Made by a program: the position numbers and the translations under genes
In this document: positions 8,932 through 18,496 of the stretch, piece by piece
Layout of the letters: each line of letters opens with the position of its first letter
Position numbering within the stretch: position 1 is the stretch's first letter
The notes under the pieces: model-generated
What the model saw: only the letters and a program-made list of their open reading frames with translations
What the model was told of the DNA's origin: nothing
The model's database searches: none
Source of the DNA: Acinetobacter amyesii
GTDB lineage: Bacteria > Pseudomonadota > Gammaproteobacteria > Pseudomonadales > Moraxellaceae
Assembly (NCBI RefSeq): GCF_002018365.1
Contig: NZ_MVKX01000001.1
Span: 62,001 to 126,000, forward strand
DNA length: 64,000 nt
Direction: 5' to 3'

Positions 8932-11673
8932 TTATAATTGTGAACCAATAAAGAAATGTAAACGAATTGGTTTGCTGTCGTCAGAAAGTCCGGTAGCAAC
9001 ATCTAAACGAATTGGGCCAATTGGAGAAGCCCAACGTATCCCCACACCTGCGCTATATGCAGTCGGTGTATTAAAATCTTTATCGTACGCATTACCAAAG
9101 TCACTAAAGACCGCAGCGCGCCAACCTTCTTTAAATTGGTAGTTATATTCTAATGAACCCGTTGCCAAGACTTGACCACCAATTTTATAGCCATTTTCTT
9201 CGGCAGCTAAACTCTTATAGTCAAAGCCGCGAATGGTTTGGTCACCACCGGTAAAGTAGCGTAAGTTATAAGGAACTTTATCAAAGTTCTCTGTCAGAAT
9301 ATAACCTAAATCACTGCGCCCAACGACTTGGTGATTATCATTTTCACCCAACGAATAAATAAAGCGCCAGCCCGCATTCAAGATCGCCATATCAGCATCT
9401 GAAAGTAAGCTTTCACTTCCGACTTCGACTTTATAGGTTTGCTTGATCCCTTTACTCGGATTCACACGTTTATCAGAGTCAGTTCGAGAAATTTCATAGC
9501 CAAACATCAAGGACTGCTGTTCATTATTGGTATTCACCAAGAACGCATCTGGAATGTCATCACTAGGACTTAGGCCGTCATCGGTAATACGGTCCAAACG
9601 GTAACGTAAACCAAAAGTATGCTGCCAACTACCACGTGGGTTTTTAATAATCCGGTCAACCCCAGCTACAGCAGATTCAATCGAAAGATTGACGCCCTGA
9701 CCAACATCATCACGTTCTTCACGCTCATAACCACCGACCAAGCTGACATAGTCATTTAATGGGTGGTTATATGGAATGTTATAGCGTCCATCAATCGATT
9801 GACGGATTTTGGATACTTCCATGTTGGCGTCAAAAGAATGACCACGTTTATTCACGATGGCACGGCGATACTGCCCACGAACACGGGTGCCTGTATCAGT
9901 ACCAAAACCTGCACCAATTTCTGCACTATTCAGCTTGTCTGCATTCAGCGTCACGATCACAGGGACTTTCTTATCTTCGCGTGCTTGTGCTTTTAAGCGA
10001 TCTTGTTCTTCTTGTTTGGCGTCTTGCGTATCTTGCAAACTGCGTAATTTAGAGGATTGCTCTGCATCATTCACCCCCGCAAATTGGTCTTCATCAACCA
10101 CTTTTTGCGTGACTTCCTTATTCGACATCACTTCAGTTTTATCTTTCACTACTTGTGAACTTTCAGACAACTGATTTTGATCGACCAAGGTCTGAATATC
10201 TGGTGGTAGTTCAAGCGGCTTTTCAATTGGGTCTGGTCGAATCGCATCAACCAAGGTGTAGTTAAAATAGCGCGAGTTAGTTAGGTTGTTAGCCAAACCA
10301 TTCACACGCCAGAAAGTATAGTCAGCACCGTCTTTCCACGTCACCAAGCTTTCTAAAATATCGCGATCCAATGGAAATTCTGCATTCGGGTCACTCATTC
10401 GAAATTCGACTTCGCCCAGCTTATAACGCTCGCCCGTTTCAAAGCGCAAATTAATATCGGCAGTATTTTGCGGTTGCGCCACTTTCACATCATGTAAACG
10501 CCAATACGAGTCGAAGTAACCGTTATTGGTCGCCGCATCATTGATTCGGCTTTTCGTGCTTTCGTATTTACCATGATTGAGAATGTCACCTTCTTCCTGA
10601 TCTGGTAATACACCAATCACCTGAAACTGAGCTTGATGCGCTCCAGCCCCAGAAAATTCAATATTTTGCTTTTCAATTTGTACAGGCGTATTTGGCGTAA
10701 CCAATACACGAACTTTACTATCAGACACTTTTTCAAACTTGAATTCTGACTGATAGAAACCCACAGCTTGTGCGGCTTGATTGGACAAGCTACGTAATTG
10801 AGGTAAAGCCGATGGAAAATCGCTAAAGGATTCTTGAGTAAAACTTGAAAGCTTGCCTTTAATATTGGCTTTGAGATCTTCCAGTGCCGCACCATAGGCC
10901 TTACTCGAAGTCTGACTGGTATTATGTGCTGAGGTAATTTCAACATCCGCACTAATTCGTGGCACTTTTGCCGTATTCATCTGACGTGGCGGACGCACTT
11001 TATATAATAAGCGCTTAAAAATACCCGGCTCTGCGTCATCTTCCACGGTTGGATTATTCAGCTCTTGCAGAGTACTGGCATTTTCATTTTGTGTCGCAGT
11101 AATTTCATTGTCAGAGCGAATTTCACCCATCAGCTGATCAATATTGACTGGCGCTTGGTTAATTTCCGTTAACTCTTTTTGAGTAATGTCCGCAACAGCA
11201 ACTTCTGTTTGCTGTGTCGCACGGTACTCCTGCGCCTGACGTTTGGCTTCTTCAGCAACTTGGAAGATTTCATTCGCCATGTTTTGATCAACAGGTGTCA
11301 CGGGTAAGTTTTCTAAATCTTCAAACTCGATGGGTTTAAATTCTTGTAGTTGTGTTCCTGCTTGCTGCTGTTCTTGCAGCATTTTCATGCTATCAACAGA
11401 TTCTTCCGGCTCATTTATATTTTCAATTTTTTCAATTGCTTCAGGCGTCGACAGCCCTTGCTTTACAGCCTCATCCTTGATTTCAGTAACAATCTCTGCT
11501 TTTGTATCTGTAGATGTTGGAACAGTTTCCGCGGGAGTTTGGGCGAAACTATGCTGAGCACACAAGGTCAAAAAGATGCTCATATATAGACTTTTATTGC
11601 TATGATGCTGTCGTATGCAGTGAGCCATACTGTGATGAAGCATTGTTTTTTTAAACTTGATTTTTGCAGGCAT
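8932..11673 (-). CDS. tamA: outer-membrane translocation and assembly protein TamA with large insertions
   Basis: An Omp85-family protein of 913 residues; E. coli TamA has 577. A signal region ends near AQHSFAQ (about residue 45). Residues about 46-235 are an acidic, Gln/Glu-rich extension of low complexity. POTRA-like units follow at about 240-330, 333-412 and 415-575. The third appears split by a charged insertion at about 482-568. The barrel starts near residue 580 with AEIGAGFGTDTGTRVRGQY and contains the RGFDYKSL lid-lock motif and the end IGSQL typical of TamA. The upstream ATG has no clear Shine-Dalgarno box, so the exact start is uncertain. It is the first gene of tamA-tamB. Confidence 0.9.
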   Translation of the reverse strand: MPAKIKFKKTMLHHSMAHCIRQHHSNKSLYMSIFLTLCAQHSFAQTPAETVPTSTDTKAEIVTEIKDEAVKQGLSTPEAIEKIENINEPEESVDSMKMLQEQQQAGTQLQEFKPIEFEDLENLPVTPVDQNMANEIFQVAEEAKRQAQEYRATQQTEVAVADITQKELTEINQAPVNIDQLMGEIRSDNEITATQNENASTLQELNNPTVEDDAEPGIFKRLLYKVRPPRQMNTAKVPRISADVEITSAHNTSQTSSKAYGAALEDLKANIKGKLSSFTQESFSDFPSALPQLRSLSNQAAQAVGFYQSEFKFEKVSDSKVRVLVTPNTPVQIEKQNIEFSGAGAHQAQFQVIGVLPDQEEGDILNHGKYESTKSRINDAATNNGYFDSYWRLHDVKVAQPQNTADINLRFETGERYKLGEVEFRMSDPNAEFPLDRDILESLVTWKDGADYTFWRVNGLANNLTNSRYFNYTLVDAIRPDPIEKPLELPPDIQTLVDQNQLSESSQVVKDKTEVMSNKEVTQKVVDEDQFAGVNDAEQSSKLRSLQDTQDAKQEEQDRLKAQAREDKKVPVIVTLNADKLNSAEIGAGFGTDTGTRVRGQYRRAIVNKRGHSFDANMEVSKIRQSIDGRYNIPYNHPLNDYVSLVGGYEREERDDVGQGVNLSIESAVAGVDRIIKNPRGSWQHTFGLRYRLDRITDDGLSPSDDIPDAFLVNTNNEQQSLMFGYEISRTDSDKRVNPSKGIKQTYKVEVGSESLLSDADMAILNAGWRFIYSLGENDNHQVVGRSDLGYILTENFDKVPYNLRYFTGGDQTIRGFDYKSLAAEENGYKIGGQVLATGSLEYNYQFKEGWRAAVFSDFGNAYDKDFNTPTAYSAGVGIRWASPIGPIRLDVATGLSDDSKPIRLHFFIGSQL

Positions 11674-11850
11674 AGCAAACTCTAACGAATTTCATTATGT
11701 AATGGACTTAGTCAACCAGATGTAGAGCTAAAGATCTTATATCTATTGGTTTTTCGCCATCTCCAAACTCAAAAACATATTACATGATTTTTTTAGAGAT
11801 TTTACCAATCACTCACATTTCTTAATAAAACTTAATGTAGCAAGACGCTT

Positions 11851-13170
11851 ATGAATAACAACGAACATCTGCTAGGTACACGCCGTTTCCTGCCTATGTT
11901 TTTGACCCAATTTTTTGGGGCGCTCAATGACAATGTCTATAAACAGGCTTTATTGTTGGTCATCACCTATGGATTAATCCAACAACAGGCATTACCCATC
12001 AGCACGCTAAACAATCTGGCTGCATTATTGTTTATTTTACCCTACTTTATTTTTTCAGCGACAGCGGGACAGATCGCAGATAAGTTTGAACGTTCACAAC
12101 TTGTCCGTGGCATCAAAATTTTAGAAATTATCATCATGATCATCGGCAGTATTGGCTTTCTGACCGGTCATTTATGGTTATTATTGCTGGCATTATTTTT
12201 GATGGGGACCCATTCGACATTTTTTGGTCCAATCAAATATGCGATTTTGCCTGAAATTTTAAAGCCCAATGAACTGATGTCAGGCAATGCGCTCTTCCAA
12301 TCGGCAACATCCATGGCGATTTTATTCGGGATGATTTTGGGCGGTGCAGTGATTGCTTCATCACAAGGCAATTTAATGTGGATCAGCCTGACGGTAATGA
12401 CCATCGCCATTTTAGGTTATATCACCAGTCGTTTTATTCTTAAGCAAAATGTCACTACACCTGATTTAAAAATCGATTGGAACTTTTTCCGTACCAGTTA
12501 CCAAACGATGAAATATGCCAAAAGTTTGCCGCTGATTTTTACCATTTTATTGGGGAACTCGTGGTATTGGTTTTATGGTGCAACCTACCTCACCCAAATT
12601 CCACAAATGACCCAGCAAAACCTACATGCCTCTGAAAATGTCGTTAGCTTGCTATTGACCTTTTTCTCTGTCGGTGTGGGCGTGGGTTCATTGCTTTGTC
12701 GTAAATTAGGCGGAACTCAAGTCAATATTAAGATGGTTCCCATCGGTGCTGTTGGTTTAACGGTATTTGCACTGTATTTAGCATTTAGTTTAACGCTTGT
12801 CCCGACTCAAACTGGCCCACTTATTACCCTTTCAGAAGTTTTTCATCAAGGTTGGGGCTATTACCATGTCATGATTGCCGTGACTTTATTGGGTATTAGT
12901 GGTGGTTTTTACATCGTTCCGCTCTATGCAATGATGCAAGCTTACTCTCCACGCTCACATCGTGCGCGAGTCGTTGCCGCAAACAACATTTTAAATGCGG
13001 TATTTATGGTATCTTCTGCTATATTTTCAATTATCATTCTGAGTGTTTTAAAGATTGATATTAAGATACTTTTTTGTATAACTGCAGTGCTCAGTGCAAT
13101 CTTTTGTATTTGGCTGCTATTACGCATCAAACCTTTGCTTCAAACTACGCAAGTCTCTCTGGAGGATTAA
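11851..13170 (+). CDS. MFS transporter, LplT-like
   Basis: A 439-residue major facilitator protein with about twelve hydrophobic segments. The start FLPMFLTQFFGALNDNVYK is the signature of the LplT/Aas-linked transporter branch, which in E. coli flips lysophospholipids across the inner membrane. No acyltransferase domain is attached, unlike the fused forms in some bacteria, so the substrate is inferred only. The coq7 gene begins three bases after its stop, which suggests a two-gene operon. It is transcribed away from tamA across a 177-base promoter region. Confidence 0.8.
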   Translation: MNNNEHLLGTRRFLPMFLTQFFGALNDNVYKQALLLVITYGLIQQQALPISTLNNLAALLFILPYFIFSATAGQIADKFERSQLVRGIKILEIIIMIIGSIGFLTGHLWLLLLALFLMGTHSTFFGPIKYAILPEILKPNELMSGNALFQSATSMAILFGMILGGAVIASSQGNLMWISLTVMTIAILGYITSRFILKQNVTTPDLKIDWNFFRTSYQTMKYAKSLPLIFTILLGNSWYWFYGATYLTQIPQMTQQNLHASENVVSLLLTFFSVGVGVGSLLCRKLGGTQVNIKMVPIGAVGLTVFALYLAFSLTLVPTQTGPLITLSEVFHQGWGYYHVMIAVTLLGISGGFYIVPLYAMMQAYSPRSHRARVVAANNILNAVFMVSSAIFSIIILSVLKIDIKILFCITAVLSAIFCIWLLLRIKPLLQTTQVSLED

Positions 13171-13173
13171 TCC

Positions 13174-13809
13174 ATGCGTCAATTTACAGGTGTCGACAAA
13201 CTTATTCACTCATTTGATCAGGCCTTACGTAGTTTAGTTCCCGGAGCAACGGCTGCACATCGTGAAAATCCGTCTGTTGCTGAAAAGACTCAACTTGCAG
13301 TCAGCGAAGCACGTCATGTGGCAGGTCTAATGCGGGTCAACCATAGTGGTGAAGTGTGTGCTCAAGCGCTTTATCATGGACAAGCTCTCACCGCGAAACT
13401 GCCAAATGTACGCCGTGAAATGGAACAAGCTGCGATTGAAGAACAAGATCATTTGGCTTGGTGTGAAGACCGCTTAAAAGAATTAGACAGCCATACCAGT
13501 CTGCTCAACCCTGTTTGGTACGGCCTTTCTTTTGGGATGGGTGCATTGGCAGGTATTGCCGGTGATAAATACAGCTTAGGTTTTGTCGCTGAAACTGAGC
13601 GTCAAGTGAGCCTGCATTTAGAAGATCACATCCGCCAACTTCCTGAACAAGACGAACGTTCACGTAAAATCTTAGTGCAAATGAATGAAGATGAACTGCA
13701 TCACCGTGATACAGCACTCAATGCAGGTGGTGTAGACCTTCCTGTTCCAGTTCGTATTGCCATGACTGGTATTTCAAAGCTGATGACCAAAACCAGTTAT
13801 TACATTTAA
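13174..13809 (+). CDS. coq7: demethoxyubiquinone hydroxylase Coq7
   Basis: A 211-residue di-iron monooxygenase of the bacterial Coq7 type, which hydroxylates 2-polyprenyl-3-methyl-6-methoxybenzoquinone in ubiquinone synthesis. The metal ligands lie in the motifs VNHSGEVCAQALYHGQ, EEQDHLAWC, HLEDHI and NEDELHHRD, giving the expected Glu and ExxH pairs. The start has an overlapping GGAGG box in the end of the preceding MFS gene. It ends in the bidirectional terminator at 13852. Co-presence with cyo genes fits a ubiquinone-based respiratory chain. Confidence 0.95.
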   Translation: MRQFTGVDKLIHSFDQALRSLVPGATAAHRENPSVAEKTQLAVSEARHVAGLMRVNHSGEVCAQALYHGQALTAKLPNVRREMEQAAIEEQDHLAWCEDRLKELDSHTSLLNPVWYGLSFGMGALAGIAGDKYSLGFVAETERQVSLHLEDHIRQLPEQDERSRKILVQMNEDELHHRDTALNAGGVDLPVPVRIAMTGISKLMTKTSYYI

Positions 13810-13851
13810 TGATTTTCTAATGATTGTCGCTAAGTTTTATAAATAGTGAAC

Positions 13852-13880
13852 AAAAAGCCTGCAATGATGCAGGCTTTTTT
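13852..13880. terminator. bidirectional terminator after coq7
   Basis: AAAAAGCCTGCA pairs with TGCAGGCTTTTT around a four-base loop. The stop codon of the convergent gene (13879) lies at its edge. Confidence 0.88.
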
Positions 13881-14568
13881 ATGAGAAATGTTTTGACTCT
13901 AATACAATAATTCCTTCGCCATCAAAACAGTTTATAGGCTGCCATCGACTTGGTGTAAACCAATCAAAATTCAAACTATAAAGTTGCTCAGTGGACGGAT
14001 AACCTGATCCACCTAATTCAAGCAGCCATCCTGCCGGACAAATTTCCTTTTGGTTATTAATCACAACAGTATGATCATGTGCCAATTCCAGTAATAAATG
14101 ACGATCCAGCTCAAATGCAATAACAGCAAATCCAGCTATTTGAATAAGCTCTGGAAAACGAGCCGAAGTCAGACCTTGACGAATATCAGTCATCTGTTCC
14201 AGAGTATAGTTGGTTTCAAATGATCGGTTGATCCATGTCCCCTGAGGCAATATCACCTCACCATAAACTAAAGGTTGTTTAAGCTGAATAATAATTTGTG
14301 CCATATACTCTTGATAAGCACGATCTGATTGATGATTTGAAAAAGCAATCTCTGCATAACTCAAGAGAACAAAAATTGGAAAAATGAGTAAAGTCGATAG
14401 CCCCCATTTTACAGTTTTATCTAGTTTAGGATGATACTTGCTTAATTTCTGTTGTTTTTTCTGCCATGCATTCCAATACAACCAAGCAGGAATCACGAAT
14501 ATGACCAGCAACACCGAAAAACACATAATGATAAAGGCAATCGCACCCGCACCATAACCTAAACCCAT
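13879..14568 (-). CDS. hypothetical two-helix membrane protein
   Basis: A 229-residue protein that I do not recognise. Two hydrophobic segments are visible, at about residues 8-32 and 53-72, separated by a basic stretch (WQKKQQKLSKYHPK). The remaining 155 residues look like a soluble domain with two Cys (ICPAG, INCFDG) that could form a disulfide outside the cytoplasm. The phrase VILPQGTWINR with the following beta pattern suggests an extracytoplasmic beta domain. Its stop lies inside the shared terminator. The DedA gene downstream on the other side is 77 bases upstream in the same direction. Confidence 0.6.
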   Translation of the reverse strand: MGLGYGAGAIAFIIMCFSVLLVIFVIPAWLYWNAWQKKQQKLSKYHPKLDKTVKWGLSTLLIFPIFVLLSYAEIAFSNHQSDRAYQEYMAQIIIQLKQPLVYGEVILPQGTWINRSFETNYTLEQMTDIRQGLTSARFPELIQIAGFAVIAFELDRHLLLELAHDHTVVINNQKEICPAGWLLELGGSGYPSTEQLYSLNFDWFTPSRWQPINCFDGEGIIVLESKHFS

Positions 14569-14645
14569 ATTGCTCTCACTGAATATCCTTTTAAATCTTT
14601 TGATTATGTTTTGACGATTTTATCAGATCAGCCACGTTCACTTTA

Positions 14646-15224
14646 TCAATGTTGATGATGCTTACGCCACCACTTCAACACCGTATAGAGCACACGTAAA
14701 AATACGATACATAAAATAACGGCAATAACGATGTAAATATCTTGATGATAAGGCAGCATTTTCGCCCAAAATAGATGTAAATAATGACTGATTTGGAAGC
14801 CAATCGTTGCGACCAACATCGCCCAAATAAAACAGGCAACCAAATTAATCAGCACATATTTCCAAACAGGATAAGCACGCACACCGACTGCAATAGGTAA
14901 AATAGTTCTAAAACCCCAAGCAAAGCGCATAAATAAAATGGTCAAAATAGGATAACGTTCAATAAACTGGCTCGCACGATCGAATTTTTGTGCAAATTCT
15001 GCATTCGACTGGATAAGTTTTTGCCCATAGCGAGCGCCCATTTGATAATAAAACTGATCGCCAATAAAACTGCCCAACATCGCCACTGCAATCAACATTG
15101 AAAAATGAAGTATGTGTTGATGTACGGCATAGGCGCCAATCATCAGCACTGTTTCTCCTTCAAACAATGTGCCAATAAAAATCGCAATATAGCCATAGTG
15201 CTGAATCAGATCCGTCCAGTTCAT
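14646..15224 (-). CDS. DedA family membrane protein
   Basis: A 192-residue DedA/SNARE-associated-type protein. Conserved blocks are visible: FEGETVLMIGAYAVH near residue 22, GSFIGDQFYYQMGARYG near residue 51, and FMRFAWGFRTILPIAVGV near residue 98 with the family arginines. DedA proteins are inner-membrane lipid carriers or scramblases needed for envelope integrity and pH homeostasis. It precedes the hypothetical membrane gene by 77 bases in the same direction, so the two may be co-transcribed. Confidence 0.88.
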   Translation of the reverse strand: MNWTDLIQHYGYIAIFIGTLFEGETVLMIGAYAVHQHILHFSMLIAVAMLGSFIGDQFYYQMGARYGQKLIQSNAEFAQKFDRASQFIERYPILTILFMRFAWGFRTILPIAVGVRAYPVWKYVLINLVACFIWAMLVATIGFQISHYLHLFWAKMLPYHQDIYIVIAVILCIVFLRVLYTVLKWWRKHHQH

Positions 15225-15385
15225 ATCATTATTTTGAAGCTAAAAAGATAATGTAATCCTGCGACAGCCTATACGCTAGCGCATACCATGACAGGATTTG
15301 AATATTTTTGTTATTGTTTATCTAGCGTATTTAGGTCAGTTTGAAATATCACTCATGTGCATTGAAAACATTTCGTTTCATTCGC

Positions 15386-15835
15386 TCAATCCACTAAAAC
15401 TTTTTGGCAACTCACCATAGGAAATTGATGTGCTGGATGTTCAAACATCTCATTTTTCCAAATGTCGAACATTGGTATTTTAACATCGAGTGCTAAAGGC
15501 AGTTTTTTCGGATTAAATTGCATATGCGCTAAGCTTTCGCCCCACGCGATCAGATCCAGATCCAAAGCGATATTATGAGACGGACGAACACGACCTGAGC
15601 CTGCTTCCATTTTTTTCAGTAAGGTGCTGATTTCATCTACAGATAAACTGCTTTTCACCAAACAAGCTGCATTCCAATAATCCGCCCCAATGCCATCACG
15701 ACAAGGAATCACATAAATTTTGGAAAATTCAGCATGACCCAAAGCCTGAATTTGACGTAAAGCCAGTTGAAAATGCGGTTTGGGATTGAAATTACTCGCC
15801 AGAGCTAGGGCGAAAATCGTTTCGGTGGCGTTCAA
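15386..15835 (-). CDS. FolK-like (HPPK family) protein, divergent
   Basis: A 149-residue protein of the 6-hydroxymethyl-7,8-dihydropterin pyrophosphokinase family. The N-terminus TIFALALASN replaces the usual LGSNLG, and the metal-binding pair is kept in ALDLDLIAWGE (about residues 91-101). The usual RWGPRTLDLD arginine and the later HPRLHERAFVL block are not seen, so activity is uncertain. The only start is TTG, well supported by AGGA seven bases upstream (inside folB). It overlaps folB by 44 bases, so the pair is coupled. A separate canonical folK may exist elsewhere in the genome. Confidence 0.75.
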   Translation of the reverse strand: MNATETIFALALASNFNPKPHFQLALRQIQALGHAEFSKIYVIPCRDGIGADYWNAACLVKSSLSVDEISTLLKKMEAGSGRVRPSHNIALDLDLIAWGESLAHMQFNPKKLPLALDVKIPMFDIWKNEMFEHPAHQFPMVSCQKVLVD

Positions 15836-16172
15836 GACGAATTCCTACAGAATTGGCTTGCGCGATAATGGCAGGCTTCCGGATGGTAATCATAATAGAT
15901 TCAATGCTGTCATAGGTAGCAAAAAGTGCATCAATCACCAGTTTTGCTGCATGTTCGATCAATTTAGGTTGAGCAGTTTGAATGACTTTGGCTGATATTT
16001 CGCAAATTTCAGCATAATTCAAGGTATCTTCAAGCTCATCTGACTGAGCCGCCTGCGCTAAACTGGTTTGAATATTGAGGTCGAGCATCAAAGGCTGAAT
16101 AATCTGACGCTCCCAATTGAAACAGCCGATGACAGTCTCAACTTTCAAACCTTCAATGATAATTGCGTCCAT
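15792..16172 (-). CDS. folB: dihydroneopterin aldolase
   Basis: A 126-residue FolB. The start MDAIIIEGLKVETVIGCFNWER matches the family N-terminus, so I use the ATG at 16172 rather than the TTG four codons earlier. The LNYAEICE segment and KPAIIAQANSVGIRLER end are conserved, including the active-site Lys in RKPA. It converts dihydroneopterin to 6-hydroxymethyldihydropterin in folate synthesis. The folK-like gene overlaps its end by 44 bases. Upstream lies the terminator of the convergently read... same-strand ABC1 kinase gene. Confidence 0.9.
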   Translation of the reverse strand: MDAIIIEGLKVETVIGCFNWERQIIQPLMLDLNIQTSLAQAAQSDELEDTLNYAEICEISAKVIQTAQPKLIEHAAKLVIDALFATYDSIESIMITIRKPAIIAQANSVGIRLERHRNDFRPSSGE

Positions 16173-16202
16173 TCTTACACTCAAAATAAAATCTTAAACA
16201 TC

Positions 16203-16238
16203 AATAAAATCCTCCTGTTTAAGCAAGAGGATTTTATT
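16203..16238 (-). terminator. terminator after the ABC1 kinase gene
   Basis: AATAAAATCCTC pairs with GAGGATTTTATT around an 12-base loop. On the minus strand it follows the ABC1 kinase stop codon and separates it from folB. Confidence 0.7.
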
Positions 16239-16255
16239 TATTTCTTGCAGCTAAA

Positions 16256-17554
16256 TTATTGCTTCAACAATAAATTAGGGTCCATAGTCTGCACCATTTG
16301 AATACGCTGGTCTGCATAAATATCGGTATATGGCGCAAGGATGCGCATAAAGCGATCGAAGTACAACATTTGTTTGAATAATAAAGCGAAGTCACGTGGG
16401 AAGCGAATACCATGACGCTCTCCGACTTGTACCATATCCATCATGATGTCATTCAAATCGGCAGGATTTGAGGTTAATAACTCTTGCGGATCGGCCAAAA
16501 GCACACCGCTAAATAAGCGCTCTAAATCGGCAGCTAAGACATGTGTATCAATTTTGACAGCTGTCATGCCCATTTTCAGCATGTTTTCAGCCATCAAGTT
16601 GTAGTCAGTTTTTTGTAGAGCATCCATAAACGCAATACATGCTGTCCACACTTCAGGTTTCAACTGACCCACGATACCAAAATCGATGAAGCCTACTCGA
16701 CCATCTTCAAGCAGCATCAGGTTGCCTGCATGTAAGTCTGCATGGAAACTGTTACATAACATCAAGCTGCCAAACCATGTATTCATCGCTGTCACCAAAA
16801 CTTGCGATGGATCTTTAGCGACCTTCTTGACCACGTCAAAATCAGTCAATGGTACGCCGTATAAACGCTCCATGGTTAAGACGCGACGTGTTGAATATTG
16901 GTGATAAACCTTTGGTGCTGTTGCGGCTTTATTTTGAGTTACGTTCAGATAATTCACAAAGTCGTCAAGATTTTGAGCTTCTTCAATAAAGTCCACCTCA
17001 CGTACCATGCGAACTTTAATTTCTTCAACGATATCTGCAAGTGAAGCAAATTTGACTTTGGGTACAGCTTTTTCGACCAGTTTAGTAGCCCAATGTAAGA
17101 CGTTTAAATCTGTATAGAGAATCGTCTCGACACCCGGTTTTTGCACCTTAATAACAACATTTTCACCACTGACCAATTTAGCGGCATGCACCTGTGCAAT
17201 CGATGCGGAAGCCAAAGGCTTTTCATCAATTGAAGCAAATATTTCATCTAAATTACGACTAGCAAATTCTGAAGCCAATACCTGCTGCACATAACTAAAC
17301 GGCAATGAAGGTGTCTGATCTAAACAGCCTTGAAACTCTTCGACATATTCACGTGGAAATAAAGAAGGTGTACTGGCAATAAATTGGCCTAATTTAATAT
17401 AAGTTGAACCTAGCGATTCAAAAGTTTCACGCATTAATTTTGCGTTACTTGGTTTTTCAGTTGCATATTTAAAGCCGGCTTTTGCCGCGACGACTGCGGT
17501 CTCACCCATTCGGGCAACCGAGCGAATTCCATCTAACCAGATATTGTTTTTCAT
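16256..17554 (-). CDS. ABC1/AarF/UbiB family atypical kinase
   Basis: A 432-residue member of the UbiB/ABC1 atypical kinase family. The family-specific KLGQFIAS (KxGQ) motif lies near residue 56, the alanine-rich nucleotide loop in ASASIAQVHAAKL near 117, the invariant Lys in VIKVQKPG, the catalytic loop FHADLHAGNLM and the metal motif FIDFGIVGQ. It lacks the two C-terminal membrane helices of true UbiB (546 aa), so it is better called an AarF-domain protein. Family members support ubiquinone or lipid homeostasis through an ATPase activity; the substrate here is unknown. Its terminator precedes folB. Confidence 0.87.
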   Translation of the reverse strand: MKNNIWLDGIRSVARMGETAVVAAKAGFKYATEKPSNAKLMRETFESLGSTYIKLGQFIASTPSLFPREYVEEFQGCLDQTPSLPFSYVQQVLASEFASRNLDEIFASIDEKPLASASIAQVHAAKLVSGENVVIKVQKPGVETILYTDLNVLHWATKLVEKAVPKVKFASLADIVEEIKVRMVREVDFIEEAQNLDDFVNYLNVTQNKAATAPKVYHQYSTRRVLTMERLYGVPLTDFDVVKKVAKDPSQVLVTAMNTWFGSLMLCNSFHADLHAGNLMLLEDGRVGFIDFGIVGQLKPEVWTACIAFMDALQKTDYNLMAENMLKMGMTAVKIDTHVLAADLERLFSGVLLADPQELLTSNPADLNDIMMDMVQVGERHGIRFPRDFALLFKQMLYFDRFMRILAPYTDIYADQRIQMVQTMDPNLLLKQ

Positions 17555-17612
17555 AATGTCTTAGAAAAAAATAATTAACGTGAGTGTAGCAAAAAAATAA
17601 GGGCTTGCTGCT

Positions 17613-18392
17613 TTATCTTGCCTGACAGATTGGACAATCGGGATCTTTTTCAAAAGCGAGAATTTTTTGTTTCATTGACCGACCATCCCACAACAAAAGC
17701 TTTTGTTTCAGTGCTGTCGTCCCTAAACCCAAATAGAGCAAGGCATGATGTGCTTCCAAACTTGCCATAACATTTGGTGTTGTTGCAAGTACACCCGAGT
17801 CTGCACAGCGCAAACTTTCACTGGCATGCTGTTCTTTTGGAAATAAACATTCATAACAGGCAGCATCAGCTTCAACCATAAATAACTGCCCTTGAAATCC
17901 AATTGCAGAAGCACTAATCAGCGCCACATTATTTTCCACACAGCTTGCGTTAACCAAATACCGTGTACTGAAATTATCACAACCGTCGAGAACCAAATCT
18001 TGCCGTGAAATCAATGCCTTTGCGTTGCTTTCATCTAATTTTGTGGTATAGCTTTGCACACGGATATACGGATTAATCGCTAGTAAGCGTTTAGCCAAAA
18101 TTTCAGCTTTATAAAATCCTACATCGTGTTCTGTATACGCGATTTGTCGTTGCAAATTACTGATTTCAATTCGATCTGCATCGATCAAAGTGATTTGTCC
18201 GACGCCTGCACGTGCCAATAATTCGGCTGTGGCACACCCAATTCCACCGCACCCCACGATGAGTACATTGGCAAGTTTTAGCTTCTCTTGCGCATCGATG
18301 TCCCAACCATCCAACAAAATTTGACGGCTGTATAGATGCATTTCATCATCACTTAATTCCATGTCTGAATCTAGATCGAGCTGTGCATCCAT
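17613..18392 (-). CDS. MoeB/HesA/ThiF family adenylyltransferase
   Basis: A 259-residue E1-like enzyme. The nucleotide-binding motif VGCGGIGCATAELLARAG lies near residue 46 and the family Arg/Asn in DADRIEISNLQRQ near 74. Zinc ligands appear as paired Cys in CYEC (about residue 189) and CPIC at the C-terminus. Such enzymes adenylate the C-terminal glycine of a small sulfur carrier (MoaD or ThiS). No carrier gene is beside it, so MoeB versus ThiF cannot be settled; the length without a rhodanese domain fits MoeB. The ABC1 kinase gene starts 58 bases downstream. Confidence 0.83.
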   Translation of the reverse strand: MDAQLDLDSDMELSDDEMHLYSRQILLDGWDIDAQEKLKLANVLIVGCGGIGCATAELLARAGVGQITLIDADRIEISNLQRQIAYTEHDVGFYKAEILAKRLLAINPYIRVQSYTTKLDESNAKALISRQDLVLDGCDNFSTRYLVNASCVENNVALISASAIGFQGQLFMVEADAACYECLFPKEQHASESLRCADSGVLATTPNVMASLEAHHALLYLGLGTTALKQKLLLWDGRSMKQKILAFEKDPDCPICQAR

Positions 18393-18496
18393 GTTCTGCT
18401 ATCTCATTTAAAACATAAAACCGTGGCCATTATAACGAGCAATCCAAAGATAAGGACGAAAATAAATATTCAATTTTGCTATGAAAGTTTAGGCAT

